A stretch of DNA of 13,655 nt from Terana coerulea (GCA_024811115.1 JAKOGH010000048.1:1-13655), one strand, 5' to 3'; shown: positions 1-9,202, counted from the stretch's first letter. Made by a program: numbers and translations. The notes: generated from the letters alone by a model not told the origin.

Positions 1-2
1 CT

Positions 3-620
3 TACCACGCGTCGCGTTCCGGTGGCACCGGCCGAGGGTATCTTTGTGCAGTCGTCCCCGTGGAAACATACGAGAAGATGGCGGGCATTGCTTCCAAGTA
101 CTCAAGCTTCGTGGTTCCCGTGCCCAGGGACGCGGCCCAGCTGGCTGAAGCTCCGTCAGAGGACCAACGCGCTTATGAATTCTACTTCATGGAATGGGGC
201 TTTCATGGCTCGCCGGAAAAGCCGCGTTCCCTCGCCGACCTTCTCCAGAAGCCGCGGCCATCCGACAACCCGCAGACGTCGACGGTCCTCTTTACACCCC
301 TCCAAGAGTACAAGCTGCGTAACTCGTTCGCGACACCATACATGGTCTTGACCAACTACACTGACTTCGCCCGATCCCATGGTATCGTGCTACTCCGTGG
401 CGAGATCACGCCGTCGTCGAGCGGAGTCGGTGCCTCAGACGGGGACGGACGGTACATGATGAACCAGCAAGACGCGCAGCTACTCGCCATGACCTTGCAA
501 AAGTTCTACCTCTGGAATGACAGTAACGGAGAGACGGAAGCCTTGCTGAGGAACTTCCATGAAAATCCGACAGAGTTCAAGTGGGAAGACCTGCTGAAGC
601 ACTCGAATCTATCAGCGTAG
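3..620 (+). CDS. ATP11: Atp11-family F1-ATPase assembly chaperone (5' part missing)
   Basis: The last 205 codons of a gene that starts upstream of the window. The frame is open from base 3 and ends at TAG 618-620. Recognition rests on the C-terminal Atp11 core: a 'VLFTPLQEYKL' stretch (about 290-320), then 'ATPYMVLTNYTDFA' and 'HGIVLLRGEI' (about 331-408), and a closing 'DAQLLAMTLQKFY' helix (about 471-511). These match the layout of Atp11/ATPAF1 proteins, which bind unassembled F1 beta subunit in the mitochondrial matrix and prevent its aggregation before the alpha3-beta3 ring forms. The N-terminal targeting peptide and first part of the domain lie outside the window. No intron is needed in this part. 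A GTG at 60 is internal, because coding sequence ('GGTGRGYLCAVVPVETYEKM') continues upstream of it. The frame is unbroken, unlike the two other host genes here. The family call is from memory of the motif pattern; I am fairly sure of it. Confidence 0.85.
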   Translation, partial: YHASRSGGTGRGYLCAVVPVETYEKMAGIASKYSSFVVPVPRDAAQLAEAPSEDQRAYEFYFMEWGFHGSPEKPRSLADLLQKPRPSDNPQTSTVLFTPLQEYKLRNSFATPYMVLTNYTDFARSHGIVLLRGEITPSSSGVGASDGDGRYMMNQQDAQLLAMTLQKFYLWNDSNGETEALLRNFHENPTEFKWEDLLKHSNLSA

Positions 621-988
621 AGTACATGGTGTGTACCGCAACGGGGCGTCTAATATCAGCTCTCACACCTTCTCCCTTTTCTAGTATGTTGCACGTGAGA
701 TTAATATAATTGGTTCTTTTATCTCCTCTTCTGCTATTACTGCATTCATTCTCAGCTCTGTAAACATAGCTGCTTCAGCTGGGAACCCAGCCCTTCGAAA
801 GCTCCCAGACGTCACGAAGAGGCTGGCAGGGGCGAACGACGCAGTCAGCCCTATGAGGCGGGCACGACCGATCTATGGTCTATTTTGATATTGATTTGGG
901 TGGATGACTGTCCTGACACTCTGCTTCTCGCCGATCCGTTGCTCGAGAGGCAGTCAGCCTTCCGTGCTCCGCAACGGATCCAGAGAGG
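621..988. other. Intergenic: ATP11 3' flank and upstream part of kinase promoter
   Basis: A 368-bp stretch with no supportable gene. The first ~140 bp are AT-richer (for example TTAATATAATTGG near 700) and fit a 3' UTR and polyadenylation region for ATP11. The rest leads into the kinase promoter. Minus-strand open frames across 851-1168 are Lys/Arg/Glu-rich readings of the CT tract and the 9-nt repeat and are not taken as genes. Confidence 0.5.
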
Positions 989-996
989 TATAAAAA
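989..996 (+). promoter_or_regulatory. TATA box of the kinase gene
   Basis: TATAAAAA lies 135 bp upstream of the kinase ATG, flanked by GAGAG/CTCTC. It is followed by a pyrimidine-rich tract (about 1012-1060, mostly CT repeats), a common arrangement near fungal transcription starts. The distance leaves room for a 5' leader of about 100 nt. Confidence 0.6.
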
Positions 997-1064
997 CTCT
1001 CTCCGCGACCTGAAGCTCTCGTTTCTCTCTCTCTCTTCTTTCTCTTTCATCTTCTTTCGGCTGG

Positions 1065-1116
1065 TACGACTTGTTACGACCTTTACGACCTTCACGACCC
1101 TTACGATCCTCACGAC
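1065..1116 (+). repeat. 9-nt tandem repeat (YACGAYCYT) in the kinase 5' leader
   Basis: Six YACGAY cores start at 1065, 1075, 1084, 1093, 1102 and 1111. After the first 10-nt step the spacing is exactly 9 nt. The unit is close to TACGACCTT. The array ends 14 nt before the proposed start codon at 1131, so it would be in the mRNA leader. It contains no ATG. Confidence 0.75.
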
Positions 1117-1130
1117 ACCGCCGGCATACT

Positions 1131-3244
1131 ATGGGGTTCAGGAACTTTATTGCCAACGTCAATAGCACGTTTTCTAAGAAGAAGGCTGTCGAGGCGCCTC
1201 AGGTCAGTGCAGTTAGTCATCTACTGTTAGCCTTTGTACTGATGTGTCCCAAAGCCGCCTCTTGAAGAAGCCGAGAGGGATGTTATCGTCGTAGTGCAGG
1301 TCAGTAGCCACCCTTGTCTTCATGCCTGGCAAGATGCTCACACGTCTCACTAGACCCTGGGGGTCTCGCCACAAGAGCTCGAGAGGCAATTATTGGAGGA
1401 CATGCGGGCCGTCTTCGAGGCGATCGCAATGGGGAAGGGGTGTAGCGATGGGAGTCCACTCTAAACCCCTCCATGTACGTGCTCCATCTCTCGTAGCTTG
1501 CGTACCTTTGCTGACCTGCCTTAGACCTTCTGTAACTCCTCTGGCGGCGCCTTCTACCACATCAACACTTCCTCCGGCATCGGTACCCTTCTTTCGGGCA
1601 CCACTGGCTGCGCCAGTCCCGCCCTACTGAGTCGACGCTCGTGAACTCCCCCGTGTCCTATCCTCGTGCAGCATCGAGAAGCCAAACGCCTGTGACGAAC
1701 CACTTGTGGTTGATGTTGCCCTCAAGTCAGCCGGTCCTGAGGATACACTCGAAGCTATCCAGTCACCTCTTCCCAATGTGCCGGCCGCAGTCAGCCAACC
1801 AGCCCGCGTCCTACACATTGATGACTTTGAGGTCATCAAGCCCCTCGGTCAAGGTGGATTCGGCTCGGTATACCTCGTCAAGGACCGAATCACGGACAAG
1901 TACTTGGCACTGAAGGTCATCGACAAGGACGATCTTCCCCTCGCCATGTACCCTAAGTTTTTCGAGGAGCAGCGCATCGGACGGCAGCTGGCAGGGAGCA
2001 AGTGGGCAATGGGTGTTGAGGGCAGCTTTGATGACTCGGATAATTTTACATTCTCATGGTGCGTTTCATGTCCTTCACACTCAGGCTCTTTAGCTGACGG
2101 ATACACCAGCCTTTCGCTGCTGGCGGCGACTTGCGCCATAGAGTGACCAAGGGTGGCGCGCTGGCGCATAACATAATTCGCGAGGTGTTCGCTGAGCTGG
2201 TGAGTACTCTTTCGGTTATGGTCAGCACGAACATGAAGCTGACCGCTTTGACAGGTGCTCGCCGTTGAGGACCTCCACAGCCGCCGCATCATGCACCGTG
2301 ACCTCAAACTGGAGAACATCCTCATCGACGAGAACGGTCACATTCGTCTCGCCGACTTCGGTCTCTCCAAGGCGTTCGACGTCCCCTCCGATGAGCGCCC
2401 TTGGGAGCAGATCCCCTTTGGTCCGCGTTCCCTGCGGTTGAGACCATCGCGGACGTCCCGGATGACGAAACGCGCGACATCACTGCCGAGAAGGTCGGCA
2501 CACCCGGATACGTCGCGCCCGAGATCATGGCCAAGCCGTACTACTCGTACGAGTCCGACATCTTCTCCATGGGTGTCATTCTCTACATCCTCCTCTGTGG
2601 ATATGTACGTCTTTCAGCCATGCTTATCAATGATGTGTTCTCACTCGTTCTTTCACAGTATCCATTCGGCATCACCGACCGCATGGATGGGTACACGATG
2701 CTGCAGCACACTATGCACGGCGGTCTCAAGATTCCCAGCCGCCTGGGCTCCTCCGCTGCAGACTTGCTGCGCAAGATGCTCGACAAGAACGACAGCACGC
2801 GTATCACGATCGCGGAGATCAAGGCGCACCCGTACTTCAAGACCTGCGACTGGGACACCATCGGCCAGAAGGTCGACACGCACTGGCGGCGGGCGCAGCT
2901 TTTCTGGGGCACGACACTCAAGTACATCTCGAAGGCGCCACACGCGCAGATTGCGAGCGGCGAGGGCGGGCCCGCATACCCATGGTTCGAGTACGCCGCT
3001 CCTGGCCTGACGGAACGCGCCGAGCGCGTCCTCGACATTCCCCCGGGACGTCGTCGCACCCGAGGACCCACACCACGATTTCTCTGTCGCATACACCGAG
3101 TCCGCGCAATACTCTGACCCGGACGACAGCATGGACAGCATGGGCAGTATGTGCGCCGCGGCGTTCGAGGTGGTGAACGTTGGGCGGGCGCGGATGATGG
3201 AGGTCAAGAAGCTGACTCCTGGGAAGCGGATGATCATCGACTAA
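1131..3244 (+). CDS. Serine/threonine protein kinase, multi-exon, with frame breaks
   Basis: Proposed exons: 1131-1202, 1255-1299, 1354-1474, 1525-1640, 1672-2062, 2110-2199, 2255-2604, 2659-3244; introns are 31-55 nt. ATG 1131 opens '[12 protein letters not shown]'. The N-terminal ~200 residues are variable. The kinase domain then runs in order: Gly loop GQGGFGSVY (about 1849-1875), ATP-lysine in [16 protein letters not shown] (about 2294), DFGLSKAF (about 2356), activation segment [11 protein letters not shown] (about 2492-2524) and a YPFG motif at 2659. All core catalytic residues are present, so it should be an active kinase, AGC/CAMK-like in style; substrate unknown. The tail is Asp/Ser/Met-rich ([13 protein letters not shown]) and ends GKRMIID. 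Frame problems: one base appears missing near 2410 and one extra G near 3045-3047, with coding sense clear on both sides. The exon around 1437-1440 also needs one G fewer to join the next exon. The 2063 donor (GTTTCA) is chosen only because it keeps phase; the better-looking GTGCGT at 2059 does not. Confidence 0.85.
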
Positions 3245-4303
3245 GACAAGAACACCAAAAACACAAGAAAAGACCGATACGCCTCGCAAAAACATTTCAA
3301 AACTCGTCGTACACTCACAACAATCCGTTTATCTCTGCCACCTCTCTTCCATGCATTGTCCTCCTTGCCTTCCTCCCAGTTTTGCTCGTTATCTCTTCGT
3401 TCTCCTTTCTCTTGCCATTAATTCTCTACCACCCATCCGTCATACCACTAATCCACTAATCCCCCTTATATCGTATGCTTCCGCTTTCCTGCCAGTTTAA
3501 CTTCCTGTAATAACACCATAAAAATAATGGTCAACTGTAAATTCGTATAACAATTTAAAAATACCGCCTAGTTTTGCACAAATTGACGGCTCCTTTTCCG
3601 AGTGCAAACAACGGAGCAGCGATACTTAGCCACCTCTAAAGGAACTGCAAGCAATTTAAGCCAGCTGGCGGAGAGCGCCTCGGAATGCCAAGGCCCGACG
3701 GCCGGAGCCGAGCGCCACAAAGCGGCCGGCGTTTGGTTCGACTTCGGGCGCCCATCTCTTGGTCCCGTCCACTATCTGCCTATCACCCAGGCGATGCCTC
3801 AACCCCGCACTCTAAGCACCACCATCTCATATTTCACATGCTTCAAAGCTCGCTGAAGTATTTCGACAGACGATCTTTGTGGTACTTCGACTCTACGTTG
3901 GAGGGAACGCTGTTAACTTCGCAAAAACACTTCTCAGTGCGTCGATTTAACATATCATCTATTTGCGGGTCTCACATCGTCTTGTGGAGCATATGACAGG
4001 GTACATAGCGGCAAAGTTACATATCGTGCGTTGCAGGGTATCTGATTGTCCATCTTACTGTACGCGCTTCAGATTCATTCGCAACGTTCAAGTTATGAGT
4101 ACAGACGACGGAGGACAGATTGCAGATATGGTGGACTTACCAGCTGGACCTTCTCAGAGGAAGAATTCCTCTCAATTTCTATGCTAAACCGGGGGTCTGC
4201 ATCTGCTCCCACTCCACCTACTGCAGAAAATCCATAGCCCGCATTATCATCGCTATCGAGCACAACGCCTCCTGCGCCTGCGAGCGCATCTACAACCGTT
4301 GCG
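3245..4303. other. Gene-poor intergenic region
   Basis: The first ~350 bp are T-rich with scattered A-runs (ACCATAAAAATAATGG near 3517-3532) and fit the kinase 3' UTR and terminator region. From about 3660 to 3770 there is a short GC-rich patch (GGCCGGAGCCGAGCGCC). Open frames of 60-100 codons occur but none shows a recognisable domain, codon bias or splice structure like the host genes. I see no gene, tRNA or mobile element. Confidence 0.5.
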
Positions 4304-4346
4304 GATCCCTTAAACGACGTGAGATCCCTTAAACGACGTGAGATCC
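4304..4346. repeat. 19-bp direct tandem duplication
   Basis: GATCCCTTAAACGACGTGA is present at 4304-4322 and again, identically, at 4323-4341, followed by a partial third start (GATCC, 4342-4346). The perfect identity suggests a recent replication-slippage event or an assembly stutter. Confidence 0.9.
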
Positions 4347-5341
4347 AGAGCGCGAAGCTGCCTGGCCACAGCGACGACGTGCGCTATTCCGAGCGCGACG
4401 GCGCCCATGATGATCAGCCTGCTCGCGAGAGGAAAGGTCGGGGAACCTGTGCTGGCGCCGTTATTCGGGCAGTCCCCGCCCACTTGAAGCGCCGATCCGG
4501 GGCGAAGGGGCGCAGAGTCTGCAGTCCCAGGGGCCGTCGGAGAAAGCCACCAAATGGTGCAGAAGAGACATGCGACCAAGTTCGCCATGGATCTAAGTAT
4601 GGATAAGTGAGACTGTCAGGATCGGAGGTTCGGAGCACAAATTATACTGACAAATTGACCCATGCAGTCGGAGCAGCGAGAAGAGTCTCTAATCTCGACT
4701 GCCTCTCATATGCTGAATTGACCTCGTTCTATCATGTTTTGGGGTTGTCAGAATCCAAGCAAGTTGGCGCCAACGACACCTCGTGAGGCTGACCTTGGCC
4801 CAGGAATATGGTGCGCGTGCGTTCTTCAAGCTTCCGTGGATCGGCCGTGAAATACTGGTGGTAATGGCGAGGCCGGTGAGTGCTAATGCTAGAGTGGTGT
4901 ATGCCAAGGTTCTAATGACAACTTCACCCGAGCTTGAGGTATTAGCACACAGGAGGAATATAGCCAGACTTTTACGCATTTTCAGCTTGGGTATGTGCGA
5001 CTGTACCATCAACCGAGCGTCAGAGAACTACTACTCACGCTTTCACGGTTATGGCATGATCAAACAGCACCCTCAGGCAATCCAGCATTGTACTCACGTA
5101 CAACTCCCAAAGTTCTTCTATGACCTCCTGCCGTGGACTCTCCCGTCGTACTTCGCAAAGAAGTTGGGTGCGAAGTGCCGCAAGGCCTGCCTTTTGCGGA
5201 TAACTGAGAGTAAGGGTAGAGTTTCTCAGCATAGTGGCCATCATATGATGCAATGGTTCAGTTGTCTTGTGCGAAGGGAGAGGAATGTTGACCATGTTGC
5301 AGAGGCCACTTGAACAAGTGTCCTTTGCGGAGGGAGGGATC
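4347..5341. other. Gene-poor region up to the retrotransposon
   Basis: Mixed composition. A plus-strand frame at 4783-5313 (176 codons, GTG start) and an overlapping minus-strand frame at 5035-5295 are open, but neither has a domain, a consistent codon bias or a neighbouring exon. The hydrophobic minus-strand frame at 4310-4588 ('LIIMGAVALGIAHVVAVARQ') could be a scrap of a membrane protein gene. No call is made. Confidence 0.4.
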
Positions 5342-5346
5342 CTGAG
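5342..5346. repeat. Target-site duplication, left copy (CTGAG)
   Basis: CTGAG directly precedes the first base of the left LTR (TGTTA...). The same five bases directly follow the last base of the right LTR. A 5-bp duplication is normal for Ty3/Gypsy integration. Confidence 0.92.
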
Positions 5347-5709
5347 TGTTAAGACCAGAGGTCGTTGCGCAACGAGTTGGACACTCGATGCAACTCTGAG
5401 GGCTATTACAGAGGTTTCCCTCTAGCATGCAGAGACTGACCAGAGATATCGATGTTGAATAAACAAAGAGATCGCAGTTAAGGCTATGAGGCCTTGACTG
5501 GTTGATCTTTATACTACTGTACAAGATGAAGGCGTGGGAGAGCATACTACGTATCCGTACTAGTGTTGAGACTAGTAGATGGGTCTGGGTAGGGCGTAGG
5601 GTAAGCTGCGCTAGCTGAGTCATAGGGCATAGGGTGAGGTGAGTCATAAGATGCGAGCTGAGCCAATATTGCTAATCGTTTGAATAAAAGAATAATTCCG
5701 TCTGTAACA
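5347..5709 (-). repeat. 3' LTR of the retrotransposon (left copy)
   Basis: 363 bp, TGTTA...TAACA. It aligns without gaps to 10892-11254. By hand alignment I count 30 mismatches, 29 of them transitions. On the minus strand a TATAAAG motif (plus-strand CTTTATACT, 5507-5515) is a possible U3 TATA box. Confidence 0.95.
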
Positions 5710-5719
5710 TTACCCCCCT
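5710..5719 (-). promoter_or_regulatory. Polypurine tract next to the 3' LTR
   Basis: On the minus strand the sequence just before the 3' LTR reads AGGGGGGTAA, ending at the LTR edge. A second purine run (AAAGAAAGAAAGAAAAAG) lies about 30 bp further upstream in element orientation, at about 5741-5758. The G6 run next to the LTR is the usual type of plus-strand primer. Confidence 0.65.
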
Positions 5720-5756
5720 GTCCAGTCCGAAAGTCCCCGACTTTTTCTTTCTTTCT

Positions 5757-7179
5757 TTACCCGTAGTACTGACCTTGGTCGTAAGTTGGGTCTTCATCAA
5801 TCTCGTACTCAGGAGTAGGGATGCGAGGTTGTGTCAGGCTGCTGCGTTGGGCAATCCTTTGCGTAGTGGCCGGGCTTGTACTGGTGGCATTTCCAGCAGC
5901 AATATTTGTTGCACCACACGCCCTAGTGTCACTGTTCTCCGCAAATCATGCATGCATCGTTGGGTTTGGGTCAATGAGAGTATGGTGAGAATCGTGTGTT
6001 CGGGGGTGGTGTGTGGTGTCAAGGAGTGATTGGCGAAGTAGATGATGAGTTGACCAGTGTAGTTGCCAATGTAGAGCCCGAGCCAGTGCGATTGACCTTG
6101 TAGCGCATATCCTTGTGTTTGCTGAGGGTAAGGGGCCCCCAAGTCTTTCGCGATTGGCCTTTGAAGCGCATGTCCTTTCCTCCTCCAATGCATTTCCTAG
6201 CACTCCGTGGTTGTACGACTGGGGTAGAGACAGGTCGAGGAATGAGTGAGGGTGAGTAGCCTAGGGTACAAGAGGAGGGAACATCGGTTTTGATCATCCA
6301 CTTGGACCCAGAGGTGTCAGTATCGACGGGCTTGGCGGGCATGACTGGTGGAGGGACAGGTTGTCCAAGGACCTTCATGAGTTTGTCGAAAGCTTTGATA
6401 ACCTTGAGGTGAACCTCATGGTCCTCGGATGGTTTGCGCTTCATGAGTTGCTTGCCCTGCCTCTTTGCCTCTCTTTGCCATCTGCGCTTCTCTTGTTTTG
6501 TATTTCTGACCTTGTGCTGCACAGGGGTTAGAGATGCTATCGCTTGTTGGAAGTCGTAGTCACCGTCGTCACTGTCTGTTTCTAGCAGCGTAGATGTTGA
6601 AGCATCTGCCTGGCCACTTGCCGGTGTTCTCGGAGGGTCGACGACAATGGGCTCAGCCATGGTCGTAGCACGCATCGGAGGATCGGTACAGATGCGTTGG
6701 ATGCGTTGGATGGCGTCTGACCAATGTAGCTCGTGCCAAATGACCATTCCGACTGAGGGATCAGAGGTGACGGTGACGACTAGATAGTGGGTGAGTCGCG
6801 CGGGCAATGGTGTAACGTAATCAAGAAGTGGAGAAGGAGAGGCTGCAGGAGTGCAAGGGATGTACGGCAGCTTGTCGACATCCGGCTGCGGGACTTTCGG
6901 TCGTTAGATGCGTATAGCCAAACTTCTCCAGGAGTATGGGCTCGTGTATAGCGCAATGAATGAATTGCACACAAGCCTGGATTCGCCCACACGTAGTAGG
7001 GATTCTAAGGTTTGGTCCATAACTGCCGAGTGGTGCTCGAGGCATTGCTTCGCCCTGGTTTCAAGCTCCTTTCAGTTGCTCGACCATTTTTGGAAGTGAT
7101 CCAGTTGGCGTGCTTCGGCTCTAGCGTGGATGTCATAAATTTCCCTCAGCGCTAGTCCACAGCGCTTCAAGTGTAACAT
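5757..7179 (-). pseudogene. Decayed ORF with Cys-rich (zinc-knuckle-like) C-terminus and acidic tail
   Basis: One main minus-strand frame runs from ATG 7179 towards the 3' LTR. It is unbroken for 262 codons (6807-6019) and interrupted elsewhere by TGA/TAG/TAA. In order: a charged, probably helical N-terminus (LREIYDIHARAEARQ...); a Pro/Ser segment (LPYIPCTPAASPSP); a block with GMVIWHELHWSDAIQRIQ; an acidic-to-basic region (SDDGDYDFQQAI, then KQEKRRWQREAKRQGK); a Cys-rich end with CMICGEQ, WCNKYCCWKC and KPGHYAKDCP (spacing C-x2-C-x6-H-x4-C); and, after one more frame change, an acidic tail EYEIDEDPTYDQGQYYG ending at a TAA (5759-5757). The last stop is only 38 bp from the polypurine tract, so the ORF behaves as part of the element. 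I do not recognise the family. It could be a Gag-like nucleic-acid-binding protein from another element or a captured host sequence. Confidence 0.6.
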
Positions 7180-7547
7180 CAAGTCACGGGACATGTCACC
7201 AAGTCATCACACAGCGTTACAAGATGCTAGATCAGTTTACCATGTGCTTGTTGCATGGACATCAGGGATATGCCTTTATACGAGCGTAGGATCCAGGACT
7301 CTGGTTTGGAACTGTTCTGGATTATGACCTCAGTATGATGTCAGTATGATATCATGGATTGGTAGTGTACAGTAGCTTGATTAGGACATTTAAACAGTGT
7401 TGATGTTAGCATGATAGTTAGGTCAGATCTGATAAAGGAGTTAGAGCAGTGGTATGCTCTGGAGTCTTAGTCAGACATCACCTGACTGTATCAGTCAGCA
7501 TATAGTATTGAAGGTCTTAGATAGTATCTGGGGTCTCTCTACACATG

Positions 7548-7555
7548 TATATAAG
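7548..7555 (+). promoter_or_regulatory. TATA box, copy A of the duplication
   Basis: TATATAAG within ATGTATATAAGGAGGCTGG. A perfect 5' splice-site sequence (CAG/GTGAGT, 7669-7677) lies about 120 bp downstream, so the unit reads like promoter, leader and donor on the plus strand, opposite to the host retrotransposon. Confidence 0.5.
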
Positions 7556-7740
7556 GAGGCTGGTCTGTGGGCTAAACCCCCAGACTCAACAACATCGTTG
7601 ATTCATATCTACTCTACTAGCTCTACTTAAGTCCCTCTGCTTTCCCCACCTCTTTCAAGTCATCCCAGCAGGTGAGTATTGTAGTTTTGTGATAATGGTA
7701 TTGGAGGTCTTAGATAGTGTCTGGAGTCCCTCTACACGTG

Positions 7741-7748
7741 TATATAAG
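7741..7748 (+). promoter_or_regulatory. TATA box, copy B of the duplication
   Basis: TATATAAG, 193 bp after copy A. It is directly preceded by CACGTG (7735-7740), an E-box-type palindrome that reads CACATG in copy A. The matching CAG/GTGAGT donor is at 7862-7870. Confidence 0.5.
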
Positions 7749-7887
7749 GAGGCTGGTCTGTGGGCTAAACTCCCAGACTTAACAACATCGTTGATTCATA
7801 TCCACTCTACTAGCTCTACTCAAGTCCCTCTGCTTTCCTCAGTTCTTTCAAGTCATCCCAGCAGGTGAGTATTGTAGTTTTGTGATA

Positions 7888-8830
7888 TCAGTACTCATTT
7901 GGTTCATTCTGTATGTTGTTCCGCTCTTCGGAGTGAAGCATCATGTCGTCCATGTAGATAGTTAACCATCCTTCATTGACTTCATCACGAAAGATATGGT
8001 CCATCATTGCCTGGAAGGTTGCCAGGGAATTGCACATGCCAAAGAACATAACCATTGGTTCAAATAACCCTTGATTATTTTTAAACACCCCTTTCCATTT
8101 GGTTACCATCCTTGATCCTGATGTTGTTGTACCCAGCTCTGAGATCGAGCTTAGTAAAAATCGTGGATCCTTGAAGTTTATCAATGAGTTTGCCAATGAG
8201 AGGTAACAGATATGTGTTCTTGACTGTTCCTTTGTTGAGGTACCAGTAGTCCTAGCATGGTCTTAGTGACCTGTCCTTCTTGCCTACAAAGAAGAATGGT
8301 GACGCTATGGGGGATTTTGATGGTCGAATATATCCTTTACAAAGGTTTTCCTCTAAAAACTCCTTGAGTTTTTCCTATTCCAGGGGTGACAATGGATATA
8401 CTTTGCAATCTTTCAGTACAAAGTCCTCCTTGAGGTCAATGGCGTGATCGTATGGACGGAATTCCGGAAATCATTCAGAAGCCTTCTTCTTAAATACTGA
8501 CGCGTACTCTCGGTATTTCTTTGGTACTTGAGTTGTAGTCTGAGTGTTAGCTTTTGTGCGAATTCCATTACCAGGTTGACCTTAGCGTTAATCCATAGTG
8601 CTCTCATTGCTATTGGATCTATGTCTTTGGTCCAGGTTACCGCTGTGAGTTGTTCTTCTCCTGGTATATAGGAGTATAGAATATCACCTGCTTCTAATTC
8701 TCCTGGTGTCATGAGGTCGACTGCTCGTAGATGTATGAAATTAACTGTCGGTTCGTCAACTGGCGCAGGATTTCAGGATCCTCAGATGACAGCTTGTTAA
8801 TCCTCCAATCGTTGTTGTTTGGTAGTACCT
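7888..8830 (-). pseudogene. Reverse transcriptase part of Gypsy pol, broken and truncated
   Basis: RT motifs are readable in several minus-strand frames. From about 8470 to 8200: a [14 protein letters not shown] entry, [36 protein letters not shown] and [16 protein letters not shown]. The last open stretch (8196-7888) holds GLFEPMVMFFGMCNS, ATFQAMMDHIFRD and the catalytic IYMDDM. In-frame stops and at least two frame changes occur. The frame then ends (NEPNEY, TGA) at the LTR-like insertion. The thumb, RNase H and integrase regions, normally another 2 kb or more of pol, are not found on the far side. The linker between protease and RT (about 8830-8470) is also frame-shifted. A clear relic of Ty3/Gypsy pol with an intact YMDD but no chance of function. 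Confidence 0.88.
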
Positions 8831-9202
8831 TTACCAAGACTCGTTTTCCAAACTGAAGCGTCCATCCTTCCAGTTGATGACCGAGTTTCTTTCCTTGAGC
8901 CAAGTGATGCCAAGGATGACTTCCTCTCTGCTTAAGTTTGTGACGGGAAGTTCGTTCAAATGGTGCGCTCTGACTGTCATGGGTATCTTTACTTCATGCG
9001 TGATGCATCCTTGACGGTTTGGGGTGCCGTCGACGTTAAACACTGCGATGGTTCGCTCGAGTTTTTGTGACCTAAGCTTGAGTTTCTTCACCATTTTCTC
9101 AGAAATAAATATTCCTCCTGCTCCTGAATCTATAAAGGCAGGTGTTTCGACGATTCTCTCTCCTTTCAATGTTATAGGGATGCGCATGGACATTGCATTC
9201 AT
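8831..9202 (-). pseudogene. Retropepsin-like aspartic protease part of Gypsy pol
   Basis: A 123-codon open stretch with the retrotransposon protease pattern: AFIDSGAGGIFIS, carrying the catalytic Asp-Ser-Gly, and about 60 residues later ILGITWLKERNSVINW, equivalent to the ILG flap-end motif of Gypsy proteases. The family processes Gag-Pol. The same frame is open further upstream towards the Gag stop (FLKKPASTSAP... at about 9272), so Gag and protease overlap in different frames. It ends at a stop (ENESW) where pol should continue, so pol is broken here. Confidence 0.85.

Larger units (their letters stand above)
7502..7887. repeat. 193-bp tandem duplication (two copies)
   Basis: Copies at about 7502-7694 and 7695-7887, offset exactly 193 bp throughout. 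Over 190 aligned bases I count 12 differences, 11 of them transitions, and no gaps. Each copy carries a TATA box, a pyrimidine-rich leader-like stretch and a CAG/GTGAGT splice-donor sequence. Confidence 0.92.
7347..7890. mobile_element. Nested LTR-like insertion (possible solo LTR), 544 bp
   Basis: The segment begins and ends with the palindrome TGATATCA (7347-7354 and 7883-7890). It contains TATA boxes and no ORF. The reverse transcriptase frame stops exactly at its right edge. CAGTA lies just left (7342-7346), and also at 7889-7893, where it overlaps the last two bases of the right palindrome. The exact target duplication is therefore ambiguous (GTA if the element ends TGATATCA, CAGTA if it ends TGATAT). 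A solo LTR fits; it could also be a promoter-bearing fragment of another kind. Confidence 0.55.

Noticed and set aside
22..380. Arg/Ser-rich frame on plus and a minus-strand frame opposite ATP11
   Set aside because: Shadows of the ATP11 coding frame, which carries the family motifs.
2059..2109. Intron using the canonical GTGCGT donor at 2059
   Set aside because: It would put the next exon ([10 protein letters not shown]...) out of frame and reach a stop within about 15 codons; GTTTCA at 2063 keeps phase, though it is a weaker donor.
2358..2445. Unseen intron explaining the frame change near 2410 in the kinase
   Set aside because: Any GT...AG pair of suitable length and phase would remove the conserved residues after DFG or the coding sense that follows; one missing base explains it better.
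1849..3295. Long minus-strand frames opposite the kinase
   Set aside because: GC-rich third positions of the kinase exons keep the opposite strand open; none has recognisable content.
3602..4332. Several overlapping 60-100 codon plus-strand frames
   Set aside because: They overlap in different frames, have no common splice structure and no recognisable motifs.
4783..5313. 176-codon plus-strand open frame before the retrotransposon
   Set aside because: GTG start, no domain or membrane pattern, mixed codon use, and an overlapping minus-strand frame of similar quality. Not enough to call a gene.
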